Made by a program: the position numbers and the translations under genes. A stretch of DNA of 64,000 nt, taken from contig OZ231126.1 of assembly GCA_965153355.1 (NCBI GenBank), positions 31,744,001 through 31,808,000 of the forward strand. Reading direction: 5' to 3'. The notes under the pieces are model-generated. The model was not told the origin of the DNA, searched no databases, and was given only the letters and a program-made list of their open reading frames with translations. This DNA comes from Flaccisagitta enflata (lineage: Eukaryota > Chaetognatha > Sagittoidea > Aphragmophora). Each line of letters starts with the position of its first letter. Positions within the stretch are counted from its first letter, which is position 1. This document shows positions 30,451 to 43,448 of this stretch, one piece after another.

Positions 30451-33400
30451 TTATCTGAGATCAGCCATTTCCTCCAAGTCCTCGACGTCGACTTTTTGGG
30501 CCTTACCCATCGCCGCTGCTTCTCCGCCCCCTTCCGCCATCGCCTCATTCAAATCGTCGTATAGGCCTACGTCTTCATCGCATCCAAATTCGCCGGGATA
30601 CTTTTCAGCGAAATCCACTCGATTATTGTTAAAGTCTTTCTTCTGTCCCGATCCGCCAATACAATCCGCGGTCATTGCGTTATCGCCAAACTCTTCGTCT
30701 GACTTCCCGCCTTCATCGATCCCTTCTTCATTCGGATTGAGATGATCGTCATCGGCCGCGTCGTTGAGCGCCTCGTTGATGTCGACGATTCCCTTGGGCG
30801 AAACGATGGCGAGGTGGACTTCCTCTGCATCTGACTGAGAAGGATTTGGCTCGATGACCTCACCGCCACCTTTATGCGTTGGATGGTCGACAGGTGGGCC
30901 TTCCAATGACGGCGACTCCTTGGGGCGGCCGAACAATCGATCGGCTGTCTTCGCCGGTACGATGGAAGGTGGAACATCTATAACCTTGTCAAAAGCGACG
31001 TCAGCGGCATCGTCGAGGGAAACAGCGCCAACAGCGACATCGTCGATGGAAGCGGCGCCACCAGCGACATCGTCGAGGGAAACGGCGCCACCAGCGGCGT
31101 CGTTGTCATGAGCGTCTTTCACAGTGTCTTTACGAGACTTTTCCAAGACGTCTCCGTAGACGCGGCCGACATTGTCAGATGCGTCATCGCCGCCGCGAGG
31201 AGTCTCCTCGTTGATGAACCAATGCGACAGCGAGGAGTGCATCTTGGCTGCATCTTCAGCCGCAGCCGCGATATCCTCACCATCGCCACCCTGAACGCCT
31301 CTTGAGTGACTCACTGAGATGGCGTTGAGCGGTAGTTGAGTCGGCGCCAAGACGCTTTTAAAGTCGAAATCATCGTCCGTTTCTTTTCCGGACAAGAGAT
31401 CGATCAAAGGAAGGAGTGCTTTTTCGGGTTCCGCATTCATATCACACACCTTCAGGAGTTGAAAAGGGGTAAAAGGTAACAAATTCTTTTACGACTTTAA
31501 AATAAAGGCAAATGAGTAAATAGCAGTTTTGGACAGCATCTTAACATTCTGGGGTCGAATGATGATTCACTGATAAAGTCCGCTTACGCAATGAGTCTCT
31601 ACCTCCTTCCAAACTTCCATATTGGCTTTTTTAGACATGAGTCGAACGTCCTGGCAGGCGATGAGACCATCAACGTTGTTGCTATAGTCTTTGGCATTTT
31701 TCGGGGGCGATTTATCCGGTGATGCGTGTGTCGTCAGTCCGGTGGAAGAAATCTTTTTCCTTTCGGCGGCGATTTTCTGCCATTCGCCAATCACCTTCAT
31801 TCGCTCAAAGTCCATCTCTTTGCGGAATCGCGCCTTTAAACAGGAGAGGTGGTCATAACATATGACATAATGAAAATAGAACTACATCCTAAGTAAATCG
31901 ACTTTTTTTTATCGATTCTGTTTTACCAACTTCATTGATCAAGGTAAAAGCTTCATAATTTACACTGAAAAACTGGTCAATTGTTGGCAATGACAAAAAG
32001 AAAGAAGTTGTTCCAAGTTCTGAGGTAAATACAACCTAGGACAAACTCTTCGTTCACCCATAAACAGTAATAACTACACTTTTAGTAAGAGTAAGTAAGA
32101 AAAAATGGTGATTCTAAAACTACTTACAATCTTTCCCAGTGCGGGTGGGCACCGTGTTTGAGTCAGATCACTTGCAGATCAGCTTGAAGGACCGCAAAAA
32201 ACAAGTAAGTACGACGACCACGGACGGACGACGAGACCGACAAAGCGAGGTAAGTTTGTAGCACGCGACTTAAAAAATGGTGAGATTCTAAAACTACTTA
32301 AAAAAATCTTTCATTTGAAACCAACCCCATTCCAGTGGCTCAAAGAGTTTAGAAATGAGAACAATTTAAAGATGACATGTCATTCTTGAATGCGGAAAAA
32401 CAAGTGAAGTACTTTTGATCAGGGCCGTGGAGAGAAATGGCGGGCCCCCCCTCTTGCCCATATATCCGGGCCCAACTTCTCCCCTCTGTGCCCCCCCCCT
32501 CCCGTCATTTTCTAAATTATCAATTTTTTGTTATCAACACTTCACTTCGAAAAGTGCTCAAACTTTTGCCTCCAGGGTTTACAACCTGGCATTGGTGTTT
32601 GCGGAAATTCTTTTTTGTTCTGTTTTTGTTGTTTTTTTCTTGAAACAAAAAGAAATCAATAAAACATATATGCCAGATTTTTTGTTTTGGTGGAAGAAGT
32701 TTGAGCACTGAATAGCAAAAACTTTTGAAAATAAAGAACATTTTGAAATACTGTCAATAGATCTAAAGAATGTCATTAGAAATTATATATCACCTTTACA
32801 AAAGCTCAAATTTGAAAAGGTTGATATTTAAGATTATATCTATAAGCATATCTGATTTGATCTAATTAGGCTCTCACATAACTTGTAAAGTCCAACAAGG
32901 TCCAAGCATGATTTAATCTATATTGGATCATAATCACTCAATTCTTTTTACCTTTCCCTTTTTTTTTTTTTTTTATTTATCTTTTTTTTTTATTTATCTT
33001 TTTTTTTCTCTCTTTTTTTTTCTCTTACCTCAGGGGCCCCCCGGGCCCCCCTGAGTCCCGGGCCCCCCTTCTTAGAGGGGGGTGGACCCCCCTCTCCACG
33101 GCCCTGCTTTTGATAGGCGCAATTTCATAAAGGGACTAGAAATACTGTTGATGTAATTCCTTCGTTTTTAGGTGCGACAAAGCACCTCGATAACTGGCTG
33201 TGTCCGTCGGTCGGTTGGTCGGTTGGTTACGCATTCGTTCGACGATCCACACCGTAGCACCTATTGGCCTACTTGGCCTTGTTTCATCACTTTTTGTATA
33301 AAATTTGCTTGTGAAAGAAAATCCGTTTGAACCTTGAGCAACTCGAACGGATGCAATTGAGTGATTGAAAAAATTGCTAAATTGGTTAAAAGCTCTAGTA

Positions 33401-35728
33401 ACATGTTTTTGGTATAACCATTGTTAACGCTCAATGTATCATTACTATGACAAATAGAAGTCATCATAGCCAAAGGGAAACATAAAATGAGTTACTTTAT
33501 CATGTGATCAATATTTTCTTTGTAGATTTTATGTCTAAATGAACATTTCCCTCAAGTGAACGAAGACCTTTGTCCTAGGTAGTAGCTCAAATCTTATCAA
33601 TCCATAACAATTAAAATTCCCTAGCTTTGGGAGTAGTACAAATACTGGCGCGAAATGTTGCCAGTTATTTTCTAAATCCCCGTTATAAAACACAAGCTGG
33701 AAAAGAAAAAGATATAGCTTTGAAAATGAGGAAAGTTCAGCTAAATATTGACGACAGAAGAATCCAGAATCCAGAATTTTGTGAGCGCAAGAACAGAAAA
33801 AGCGAAACAGTGAAGTTCAGGATAGAGCCTATTAAATCAAACAATACAATTTCTTTTGACAAGAAAATCCGACAATGGCTTACTTGGTCCACTTCCAGTT
33901 GCTGTCGTTGCCTCTCAATGTTTTTCCGCTCTTCGTTGATTTGCGCCAAAGCTTCGGCGATTTTGGCGAAGATGTAATGAGGATCCGGCGTCGTCAGTCC
34001 AGGCGCGGCGCCGAGGAGGGCGGACGAAGTCGTGGAACGACGCTGCGGAGCCTTTTGCTGCGAGGAAGAGGAAGCGTTTGAAGGATGAGCGCCATTTGCA
34101 TCGATGTCGCGAAAGGTGGCGCCTTCTTTAGCGCCATTGCCACCCACGCTTTTAGCGCTTGCACCACCACCACCACCACCGGTGTTAACGCCGCCGCCGC
34201 TACCACTTCCTCCACCTCCATTCACTCCGAACTTTTTCCAGCCAGGAGCGGCGATGGGTTTAAAACCCAATGCAGAGTCGGAGCGCGGTTGCATGACGAT
34301 ACCATCATCGCTGGACGCCCGAGATCGACTTCGACCATTGTTGTTGTTGCTGTTGTTTGCGGCGTCAAAACCGAAAGGGTCGTTGGCATCGTGAAATTGA
34401 AGAGATTCGTTCATTCCTAACAGCGCGTCCGCATTGTTAACGTAACCTAGTTAAGAAATCCAAATAGTTAGTGACATTATTACTTACCGTATTTTCTCTA
34501 AAAGCGCCCCGGGCGCTTTTGAGATTGAAATATGATTTTGCTTTTTAACTCTCCAGTTAGCGCCGCTTTTAAATAGTAGATGAACTGTCATTCAGTCTAT
34601 CTTTTTCATGAAAGACTAACAAAATGTTAAATTTGACTTGAAATGGAGATATTTATTGCATATCTGTCTTAAAGTTTTTGACAATTGTTCTTTGTGTTGT
34701 ATCATTTCCTTATTTAACTAAACATTTCTGCCAAAATCTTTTCTGAATAGTAATACCAAGTAAAAACAAGGGTGGGGGCGCTTTTTTTTGGGAGGGGGGC
34801 GCTCAATGGAGAAAATGCGGTATGCTTGACAAAACTAGAATTTATTAAACCCTAGAATCGTTAGATAAGATGGAGCGAATGTTCATTTTCAGCTAAAACT
34901 ATCCTGAGAAAAGGTCTCTCATGATATCAGCACAATATTATTCAAAATTACTAACAGGAAGGAACAACGCAACGTTATAATACCTGCCGACGATAGCGAG
35001 GTCGCGACTTTCGCCATGTACGAGCTATTGATACCGCTACCGCCACCTCCACCCCGGCCTCGGACGCTACCAGTACCGTCCTCGCCGCCACCACCTCGCT
35101 TATTTCCTTTTTCCTGCTTGGCGTAGAAATTTCGCATGATTTCTGCGTTTTCGTCCAATGCTTGCATAGCCTTCGCGTCGAGCGTGTAATTGCTTCCTCC
35201 ATTCTTGCAGTTGGCGCTGTTGCTTCCGTAGGCGGTTGCGTTCCCACCGCCGTGATTCGAAGAAGAGCCGATTTTGCCACCGGAGGCGATATAGTGTCGG
35301 AGTTCGTACGTCTCCGTCACGCCGCTCACGCTGTAACTGGCGAGGGCTTTCAACGCCTACGAAGAGAAATACATTCCTATTGTTTGTGGTACGTATATAC
35401 GAGACTAATTACGCATTTCTACTCAATATCAATTACGTTTATGTATGTAATCAATGCATTATTGCAACTAAAGCAAATTAAAATTACAGACTTTATATGG
35501 AAACGGCACAAAAGCGCTACAAACGGCTCGCATGCAAATTCCCAGTAGCGACCTGTTTGGCGGTTTCCGGTGTCGGAAACTCGACGAAGAGGACGTCAGT
35601 TCTTTGGTGAAACTTGGGCTTCAAGTGCAAAACTCCGTCGCGAATTTCTTCTTCCTTTTGACTCAAATAAAGCGGGCCTTCCCTAGGGGACTTGCTCACG
35701 CGCAGACATTTCTCCTTCGCGAAAAATC
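30451..35728 (-). CDS. Unrecognised Gly/Asn-rich protein with acidic C-terminus (5' end missing)
   Basis: Five exons join with agreeing phases: 35728-35553, 35356-34984, 34446-33884, 31833-31588 and 31449-30451 (stop), coding ~785 residues; the first needs an upstream exon ending in phase 1. Exon A reads KCLRVSKSPREGPLYLSQ and RTDVLFVEFPTPETAKQAL, faintly like strand 3 and helix 2 of an RRM. Exons B and C are Gly/Asn/Ser-rich, then a short charged coiled-coil-like stretch (LAQINEERKNIERQRQQLE) continues into exon D. Exon D ends VWKEVETHC; exon E opens VCDMNAEPEKALLPLIDLL, then a long acidic tail with SLDDVAGGA-type repeats. I recognise no family. The gene is tandem with vasa, with only 573 bp between them, but no shared function is implied. 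Donor GTCGCT of exon A is weak. Confidence 0.75.
32133..32274 (+). mobile_element. Degenerate short hairpin-ended element
   Basis: GCGGGTGGGCACCG, GGACCG, ACGGACGGACGACGAG, ACAAAGCGAGGTAAG, GCACGCGACTTAAAAAA: family blocks in order but badly decayed. It lies in the intron between exons C and D of the unrecognised gene. Confidence 0.45.
32420..33106. mobile_element. hAT-type non-autonomous element with 8-bp duplication
   Basis: The ends are CAGGGCCGTGGAGAG and CTCTCCACGGCCCTG, a perfect 15-bp inverted repeat. CTTTTGAT lies immediately outside on both sides (32412-32419 and 33107-33114), an 8-bp target duplication typical of hAT. The 687-bp body has C- and T-rich tracts and no transposase. It is intronic in the unrecognised minus-strand gene. 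Confidence 0.88.
33165..33283 (-). mobile_element. Short hairpin-ended element, AGGTGCGAC type
   Basis: Reverse-oriented close relative of 28001-28120: TTTTTAGGTGCGACAAAGC hairpin, GATAACTGGCTGTGTCCG, CGGT/TGGT tract, GACGATCCACACCG, and the end TTGGCCTACTTGGCCTTG. Confidence 0.7.
34487..34820. mobile_element. MITE with CCGTATTTTCTC ends
   Basis: Left end CCGTATTTTCTCTAAAAGCG and right end the inverse of CCGCATTTTCTCCATTGAG, with CGCCCC/GGGGCG next to both. TA lies outside each end (34485-34486 and 34821-34822). 334 bp, no ORF, in the intron between exons B and C of the unrecognised gene. Confidence 0.7.
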
Positions 35729-37080
35729 CTAAGGAACATAAATCATTATTATCAACTCGTAAATTAGAAAGTAAAGAAGTTACAAAATCATGTACATATA
35801 AGACATGCTTCTTGGCATGATATCATTTAACAGGCCATCTCAAGCGAGATTTTCAATTTCACGTTAAGATGTGCAAATCTAATTAAAAGTGATAATTCGC
35901 GGATATGCAGGTTAGGTAGATAATGATCTATTTGTTTTACTTCATTGAGTTAAAATTGAAACGCGATCTGAAAAAAACTCGCCCCGGGAAGTGTCTAGAC
36001 TCACGACAGGCGTAAATCACCACCGATCTAGGCTTTCTTGGGTTTGTTCGATAGAGATTTGTTTTTTCTCGCGACTTTTGCTTACTAGAGTTGTTGTTTG
36101 TTTGTTAGAAATAGATGAGAGGTACAAATATAAAAACGATTCATGACTGACAAACACAACTTTACATTCAGAGTTAGAGTCCAGGGACTGAAAGGTCAAC
36201 CACAGAGCAGTCACTCGAAATCATTTTTTAATGAAAGCATTTTGTCTATATAATGGTCAAAACCATTTTTGTTTATGATAACCTTCAATTTTTGAGGTTA
36301 TTACACTTTTTTAACTCGATCTACTTCATCATGAGTAGTAACACCTAATGTAAAGCGACTTTTTAAGAGGCGTTTTCTGCGTCACTCTGCGTGTCTCTCT
36401 CTGCTTTGGTAAGTTGTGCATGTGTATAACAAAAACATGAGGACGATTTTTTTCTTAACTAAATTGCATTTTATCTACGGTTGCGAGTAGCCATACTCGA
36501 ACTAATACCTGCTCTACTACCGGACAATCTCCAAAAATTGTTTTTACTTTGGTTTTATACATTTTTTGTAAAAACGATGACGCGCAACGATACATGTGAA
36601 CTGAGACTTGGACTCTGAAAAAAAAGTGTGGGGACGAGTTCTAGAAAATAAGCGTACAATTCATTGACCATATTTTCTTGTCATTTTCGTTAATGAAAAA
36701 TAATATAACATGAAAACGATGTAAGCTGGAGATTTATGGTCCCCCTAGTTTTTTTCGCGGCTTCATGTTTCATAGGTGGAAAAAAAATCCATGTTCGGAA
36801 GCGTCGGGAAGCCACTCTTACTTCTTTGCCTAGGTTAGGATGGAATATAAAATGCTACACATGTTCATGTCACTTTCTAACCCACCATACCCTACAGCAC
36901 AAACCAATTATAGTTGGAAAAAAGTCGAATTACGTAATTCGACCTTTTGAAATGCAGGCTGGCAGAAACAGGGGCACACTTGGCACATTGTGCCTCGGAA
37001 CTATAGCTCAAAAGTCGGACTTATAGATTGGTCCCGATTGGATGATGGAAAAAATTAAGGAAAAAGAGGAGAAGAATAGG
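35729..37080. other. Gene-free stretch
   Basis: AT-rich, no supported exon or RNA gene. Words near 36840-36905 (AAAATGCTACACATG, ACCATACCCTACAGC) echo the outer right arm of the foldback at 46500-46560, and 36985-37030 (TTGTGCCTCGGA, CTATAG) echoes 42880-42900, so decayed repeat fragments are present. Confidence 0.45.
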
Positions 37081-37139
37081 AGGAAAATGGAAAAATCAGA
37101 AGCATTAATAGGCACAGTGCTTGTTTAGGCATTAATAGG

Positions 37140-37830
37140 CACAGTGCTTGTTTAGGCCACTCGACAAAGTTTATTTCACCAGACTGTCACCGACCCCCTA
37201 AATCCACCCAAATCACCTACACAGTGCTTGTTTAGGCCACTCGACAAAGTTTATTTCACCAGACTGTCACCGACCCCCTAAATCCACCCAAATCACCTAC
37301 ACAGTGCTTGTTTAGGCCACTCGACAAAGTTTATTTCACCAGACTGTCACCGACCCCCTAAATCCACCCAAATCACCTACACAGTGCTTGTTTAGGCCAC
37401 TCGACAAAGTTTATTTCACCAGACTGTCACCGACCCCCTAAATCCACCCAAATCACCTACACAGTGCTTGTTTAGGCCACTCGACAAAGTTTATTTCACC
37501 AGACTGTCACCGACCCCCTAAATCCACCCAAATCACCTACACAGTGCTTGTTTAGGCCACTCGACAAAGTTTATTTCACCAGACTGTCACCGACCCTAAA
37601 TCCACCCAAATCACCTACACAGTGCTTGTTTAGCCACACAAGTTTATTTCACCAGACTGTCACGACCCCTAAATCCACCCAAATCACCTACACAGTGCTT
37701 GTTTAGGCCACTCGACAAAGTTTATTTCACCAGACTGTCACCGACCCCCTAAATCCACCCAAATCACCTACACAGTGCTTGTTTAGGCCACTCGACAAAG
37801 TTTATTTCACCAGACTGTCACCGACCCCCT
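37140..37830. repeat. 80-bp terminal tandem repeat of copy B
   Basis: About nine units, each opening CACAGTGCTTGTTTAGG. One unit near 37618-37690 has several small deletions. The array ends at the same CCGACCCCCTGATGCC junction as in copy A. Confidence 0.95.
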
Positions 37831-38021
37831 GATGCCTTTTTTTTTCAAACCCTGTGTTCAATGCGGCCCCTCCTCTTACACTGTCTTTTCTAGCCCCCGT
37901 CCCACCCACCACCAAAGTCCTCATTTTGAATAAATTATCTACTAAGACATTATTTAATTGCTGATCGAAAAGAACAAAAAAACGATATCCGTATCATTAA
38001 AATGTAGCATCGATACTAGTA

Positions 38022-39124
38022 CACCGTGTTGCCTAGCTGTGATAGGTAGGAAAAAATGACACAGCATAGCGACCTATTCTGGGGTGTTATATACACCTAG
38101 ACTGATATTCCCCTGCATGAGACTAAAAATTCTGTTGGGATTTTTCCGAGAAAACGCCGTAAAATGCCGTAATTTCCCGTAAAATTGACATTTTTTAGCG
38201 TTTTTCAGCCAATACTTGCTCAAAAACTGCGGCTCTGGTCAGCAAATGGTCTGACAATTACAATTTAGCACTGAGACACGTTCATGCAAAAATTTAAGTC
38301 AAGCGGAAATCATTTAGTATCATTTTACGCCGTAAAATGCCGTTAAAATAGCAATTTTAAGCGTTTCTTGGGTGTCACTCTCAAATAGCAGGAATTGACT
38401 TGAGAACTGACAGAGAAAGGGTATCAGGGCTTAAAACAAACATATATATCGAACTTTTGTCATATAATGTCAGGATTTGGTGACATATCATGCCGTAAAG
38501 CGCCGTTAAGTACTGTTAAAATGACATTTTTGGGGTAATAATTGCTCATACAACTGCTCCACTTTTAAGAAACAAACAAACTAGGATATTTGAAACCGAG
38601 ACACATTCTATTCAATTTGTCATCATTTGGCATAGTTTCATGCCCAAAAAATGCCGTTAAAATGCCGTCAAAATAGTATTTTTGACAATTTTTGGGTGAC
38701 ACCCTCTCATATAGCACGCATAAACACTAAATGTGCCAGAAAATGGAAAGTTAGATGTACTGACATCATAGATTCAAAACAATGAGTTGATATAAAATCA
38801 TATCCTTATGCCATAAATAACCGCTAAGTGCCGCTTATTCATCAGAGAAAGACTGTCGTAAATTCTTGGAAATGAAAATAACAAAGAAGTGGTACCCAGC
38901 TACAAGGCTAAAATATTACCAGTTATTGAAAATTAGGATTCCCTAGTCTTGGGAATAGTTCAAATATTTGCGCAATTTGATGCTAGAACATTTTCTACAT
39001 TACCATTTCAATCATTCAATACACAACCTAGAGAGTAAAAAGATACAACCTGGAAAATAGGGCTAAATACAGCTTAATATTTACGACAGAAAAAGTCCAA
39101 TGGTCATTTTTTGCAGCTTCTAAG

Positions 39125-39200
<76 letters not shown>

Positions 39201-39434
39201 GAGCGTGTACGTGTGTGGGTGTGTGTGCGTGTACGTGTGTGGGTGTGTGTGCGTGTACGTGTGTGGGTGTGTGCGTGTGTGTATGTGTGTTACTGTATCA
39301 TTGTGTAAATGTATGAAAGTGCTTTTGCATGGACGCACTAACACGCATGTTTTCCAGAGCATTATTGTGTGTATGTACGTGCATGCGTGTGTGTGTGCCT
39401 GCATGCGTGTGTGAATGTGTGCGTGTGTGAATGT

Positions 39435-39509
<75 letters not shown>

Positions 39510-40420
39510 GAAATTAAAGGACGCATCTAATAGTAATAACCGCCAAATAAAATATTTTCCCATTTCACGGTGTTTTATGGTCATTTTAGTATTTTACAGT
39601 CTTTTACGGCATGTAAATGTGAAGTTATCACAACACTTTGTGTTGAAGCCTTCATCTAAATGTATCTCAGGATCTACCATCCTTTTTTAGGCATTTTAGA
39701 AGAATTGCCACACAATATAATGAAATAACACCCAAAAGTCAGTAAAAAAACCATTTATCATTTTTACGGCATTTTGTACGGCATGAAATGATGCTGAATG
39801 ATGACGGCTTGCTTTGAGTTTTTTTAAGAGTGTCTCTCGTTGCCACAAATACTAAGTTTTATCAGGTTAATCATTGTTGAGCCAGTATTACTCAAAAGAA
39901 TGCCAATTATGCCATTTTTACGGCATTTTACAGCATTGACGGCATTTTACGGCTTTGCAATGTGACCAAATACAACAATATTATGTGGAAGTTGAGCACA
40001 TGTGCGTTTTAGGCCCCAATTCCCATTTCCTGGCAGTTTTTAAGACCATATCCTATAATATGGAAGAGCAACACTTAAAATCAGTCAGAAATGTCATTTT
40101 AACGGCATTTAACGGCGTAAAATGATACCATATGACGTCTGCATGACTTGAATTTTTACATGAATGTGTCTTAGTGCTGAATTGCAATTGTCAGACCATT
40201 TGCTGACCAGAGCCGCTGTTTTTGAGCACGTTTTGGTTGAAAAACGCTCAAAAATGTCAATTTTACGGGAAATTACGACATTTTACGCGTTTTCTCCAAA
40301 ATCCCAACAGAATTTTTAGTCTCATGCAGGGGAATATCAGTCTAGGTGTATATAACACCCCAGAATAGGTCGCTATGCTGTGTCATTTTTTCCTAGTTAT
40401 CACAGCTAGGCAACACGGTG
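38022..40420. mobile_element. Nested long-inverted-repeat element (copy in B)
   Basis: Same ends as 20153-22479 (CACCGTGTTGCC... / ...GGCAACACGGTG). Here AGTA directly abuts both ends, supporting a 4-bp duplication. The internal GT-rich region has a different arrangement (GTGTACGTGTGTGGGTGTGT units near 39205-39275). Confidence 0.8.
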
Positions 40421-40847
40421 AGTACTAAGGATGACAATGTTGTACAACTTTCTTTTTTCTTTTGAAACATTGGTTTCTTGACTTTTATGACTTTTTTACT
40501 GACTACTGTATGCAAACTGGATTTTGAAGAACTAAAGCCTTTTATCATGAGCGTCCTTGCACATTGATAACATGTTGTGTCCATCCATCGGTCTTTCTGT
40601 AAGTCTGTCTGCCAGTGGGCAAACGTACGGATTGTGGAGAAGCGAGAAGCGCCCCCTCTTGGAAGCTGAGTGACAGCGTCGTCAAGTCTTGAAATAAAGA
40701 TATGAGAAAAATGAAGTTTTCTTTGGTTGATCAGTTTTATAGTTATCCTGAATCATTTTTCTCTATTTAAGGAAAAAATAACCTAAAATTTGTGTTGGTG
40801 TCTCATGAATCTATTATCTAAGAGTATTTGTTGTCAAAATTTGTCAT

Positions 40848-41058
40848 ATTTTTAGTCGCGTGCTACGCGACTCTACACCATATGTTGGTCCGTCGGTCGG
40901 TCGGTCGGTTGGTCGGTCGGTCGGTCCCCTCTTTACTTTTTTGGCGTTTTTGAGCTTTTTGGGTCTACTGCTCCTGCCCAAATGCTCTTGTGACTTTCTC
41001 CTGCACTGCTCCTGCCCACCCGCACGCGACTGGGGTAGCCGTGAATCGGCCTTGTTTT
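40848..41058 (-). mobile_element. Short hairpin-ended element inside copy B (1)
   Basis: Counterpart of 22928-23139, with a small deletion changing CACCCCGCTATG to CACCATATG. Confidence 0.7.
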
Positions 41059-41188
41059 TCAAAAAATTACCATTTGAGACAGACTCCTCATGTCAGAACC
41101 TTTTAGGGGAAAATCTTTGCTTCCCAGTAGTAAAGAAAAATCTCTTTGTCTGCCAGTAGGTTGGTCTGTTGGTCAGAAGGTAGGACTT

Positions 41189-41396
41189 AACAAGGCCGGA
41201 TACACGACTACCCTAGTCGCGTGTGGGTGGGCAGGGGCAGTGATGAAGATAGTCACTGGGGCATTTGAACAGGAGCAGTAAGCTCAAAACGCTCAAAAAC
41301 ACCAAGAAATTAGATGGGGACCGACCGACAGACAGACGGTTGGATGGACGGACAAAGCGGGGTGTAGAGTCATGTCGCGTACCACGCGACTAAAAA
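41189..41396 (+). mobile_element. Short hairpin-ended element inside copy B (2)
   Basis: Counterpart of 23271-23478; no difference noticed by eye. Confidence 0.7.
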
Positions 41397-41426
41397 TTAT
41401 TTTTACTTTGAAGGCTCATCTCCGAG

Positions 41427-41768
41427 TTTTTAGTCCGTGTTTTTAGACACTACACCCCGCTTTGTCCGTCGGTCGGTCGGTCGGTCGGCCGGTCCCCATT
41501 TTACTTCTTTTATGTTTTTGCGGTCTTTGGCCTCACTGCACTTGCCCAAGTGCTTTAGTAACTCAAATACTGCCCCTGCCCACCCGCACGCGACTAAGGT
41601 AGCCGTGTATCCAGCCTTGTTAGTCGCGGACACGCGACTCTACACCTTGCTGTGTCGGTCGGTCGGTACGTCGGTACATTACGATTTTTTTTAATTCCGA
41701 GCGGTTTACGCATTACTGCTCCTGCCCAACCGTCCGCGACTGGATTACCGTGTATCCGGCCTTGTTTT
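41427..41768 (-). mobile_element. Two abutting short hairpin-ended elements inside copy B (3 and 4)
   Basis: Counterparts of 23509-23702 and 23701-23850. The junction is near 41620, where CCTTGTTAGTCGCGGAC joins the two. Confidence 0.65.
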
Positions 41769-41901
41769 TCTGCTTATGGCACTTTGCGAAAATCATAATA
41801 AGCCGTTGGAAAAGGATCCAGGACAAAATTGAACTGGTTTGTCATACAATATGGATTGAAGAAGCTTTTTATCACTTTGGGAATTAAAATGCACACAATC
41901 C

Positions 41902-42055
<154 letters not shown>

Positions 42056-43093
42056 CTCCGTCCCAAGCGTACCCATAGTTGAACCAAGCAGTTTTTTTAG
42101 TTCTCTGTCAATAATTAAAACAAACAAGATTGACAACGAGGGTTATTCATTGAAAAGATGGGCCGGCATATCAAGTTTACACTGCATAGCTTTCCCTCAA
42201 TGGAAATGATGCAAAAATTCCCCCTGCATAAGAAATGCCAGATAGAAATTGAGTTTCCAAATAATCAGCAGACAAACGCACGTCGAGATCTTAAAATAAT
42301 GTGAAATTAAAAGTCGTTTATTTCAAAACTGCAAACTTGCCACTCCGTGCCACCGAGATTTGAGAAGTTTGGAGCCATGAGAATGAGGAAAACACATCGT
42401 CGTCATTGCCACCTACCTTCGAAGACCTTCAAAGTCATTCAAAGTTAAAAGGTATAATTTTGCTTTGCTGACGCTTCCCATCGATCACCGACCTTGACAC
42501 ACTCTACCATAGCGACCATGATGCAAAGGGACCCTATTTTCCATATAACGTCATGAATCGAGTGGCCTAAGCCTGGTTTTTAACGGGATCACAAATTGGC
42601 TAAATTGGTGTACCATGCCTCTGGTAGGCATCCCTCATGGGTCAGACCATGGTTGAAGCTAAGTTTCATCGAGTTTAAGTCATTTATAAAAAAATCTCAA
42701 AAATAATTATACTTCATCATCAGGCAGTGTGATAGGGTTTTAGGTTTGATCACTTATTCTTTTGATGTGGGACTATTAGTTTCCATGAAATTAAAGGTAA
42801 GATGTAGTAAAATAGTATTCTTATGCAATATCTACCTTACAACAGTTGATTTTTAGAGTCGGACATATAGTGCTGCAAAAAATTGTGCCTCGGACCTATA
42901 GAATTTTTTGCCACCCTGTTGAAATGTAGGGGAGAAATCGGGTTTTCCATTTTTAATTTGAGGCACTTGCGGAAGTTGAGCCATTTCCTGCCTAGGATGA
43001 TACATTTTTTGATATTCACAGCTAAGAAAGAGCTTATTTTTCTCTTTCAAATGGCGCCAACCAAAAGTCTTTACGATCATTAGTTTTGGCGCT

Positions 43094-43255
43094 ATGAATT
43101 TTTGTATGAGAGAAGAAAGAGGGAAGAAAAGAAAGAGAACAAATAGAAGAGAGAGGAGAGAGAGAGAGGGAGAGAGAGGAGAGGAAGGGAGGAGAGAGAG
43201 GGAGGGAGAAGGAAGGGAGAGAGAGGGAGAGAAGAGGGACACACACACACACACA
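43094..43255. repeat. GA-rich tract followed by (CA)n
   Basis: AGAGAGGGAGAGAG-type purine tract ending in ACACACACACAC. Only low-complexity frames cross it. Confidence 0.8.
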
Positions 43256-43448
43256 GCACACACGCACACATTCAAAGACAAAGGAAGACCAAAAAAGAGA
43301 CGCAAAGAGACAGATTGAATGACAAAAACAGGAGGCAGTCAACCGGACATCGTGAGATACACACACAGAAGAAGATACAATGAAAAAAAAGACTCCTATT
43401 TTCGACTTTTTTCCAGCCGGCGAGAGCCGCCTTTATTGGTATTAGTAG

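Noticed and set aside
30451-31833. Clathrin light chain identity for the unrecognised gene (VWKEVETHC-VCDMN against the W-V-CDFN pattern)
   Set aside because: The spacing differs by two residues, the following helix is not conserved, and the rest of the protein does not fit that family.
33627-33977. Plus-strand open frame of 116 codons
   Set aside because: It is partly antisense to exon C of the minus-strand gene and otherwise lacks any motif.
36736-37026. Plus-strand 96-codon open frame
   Set aside because: No motif or splice support, and parts match decayed repeats near 42.9 and 46.5 kb.
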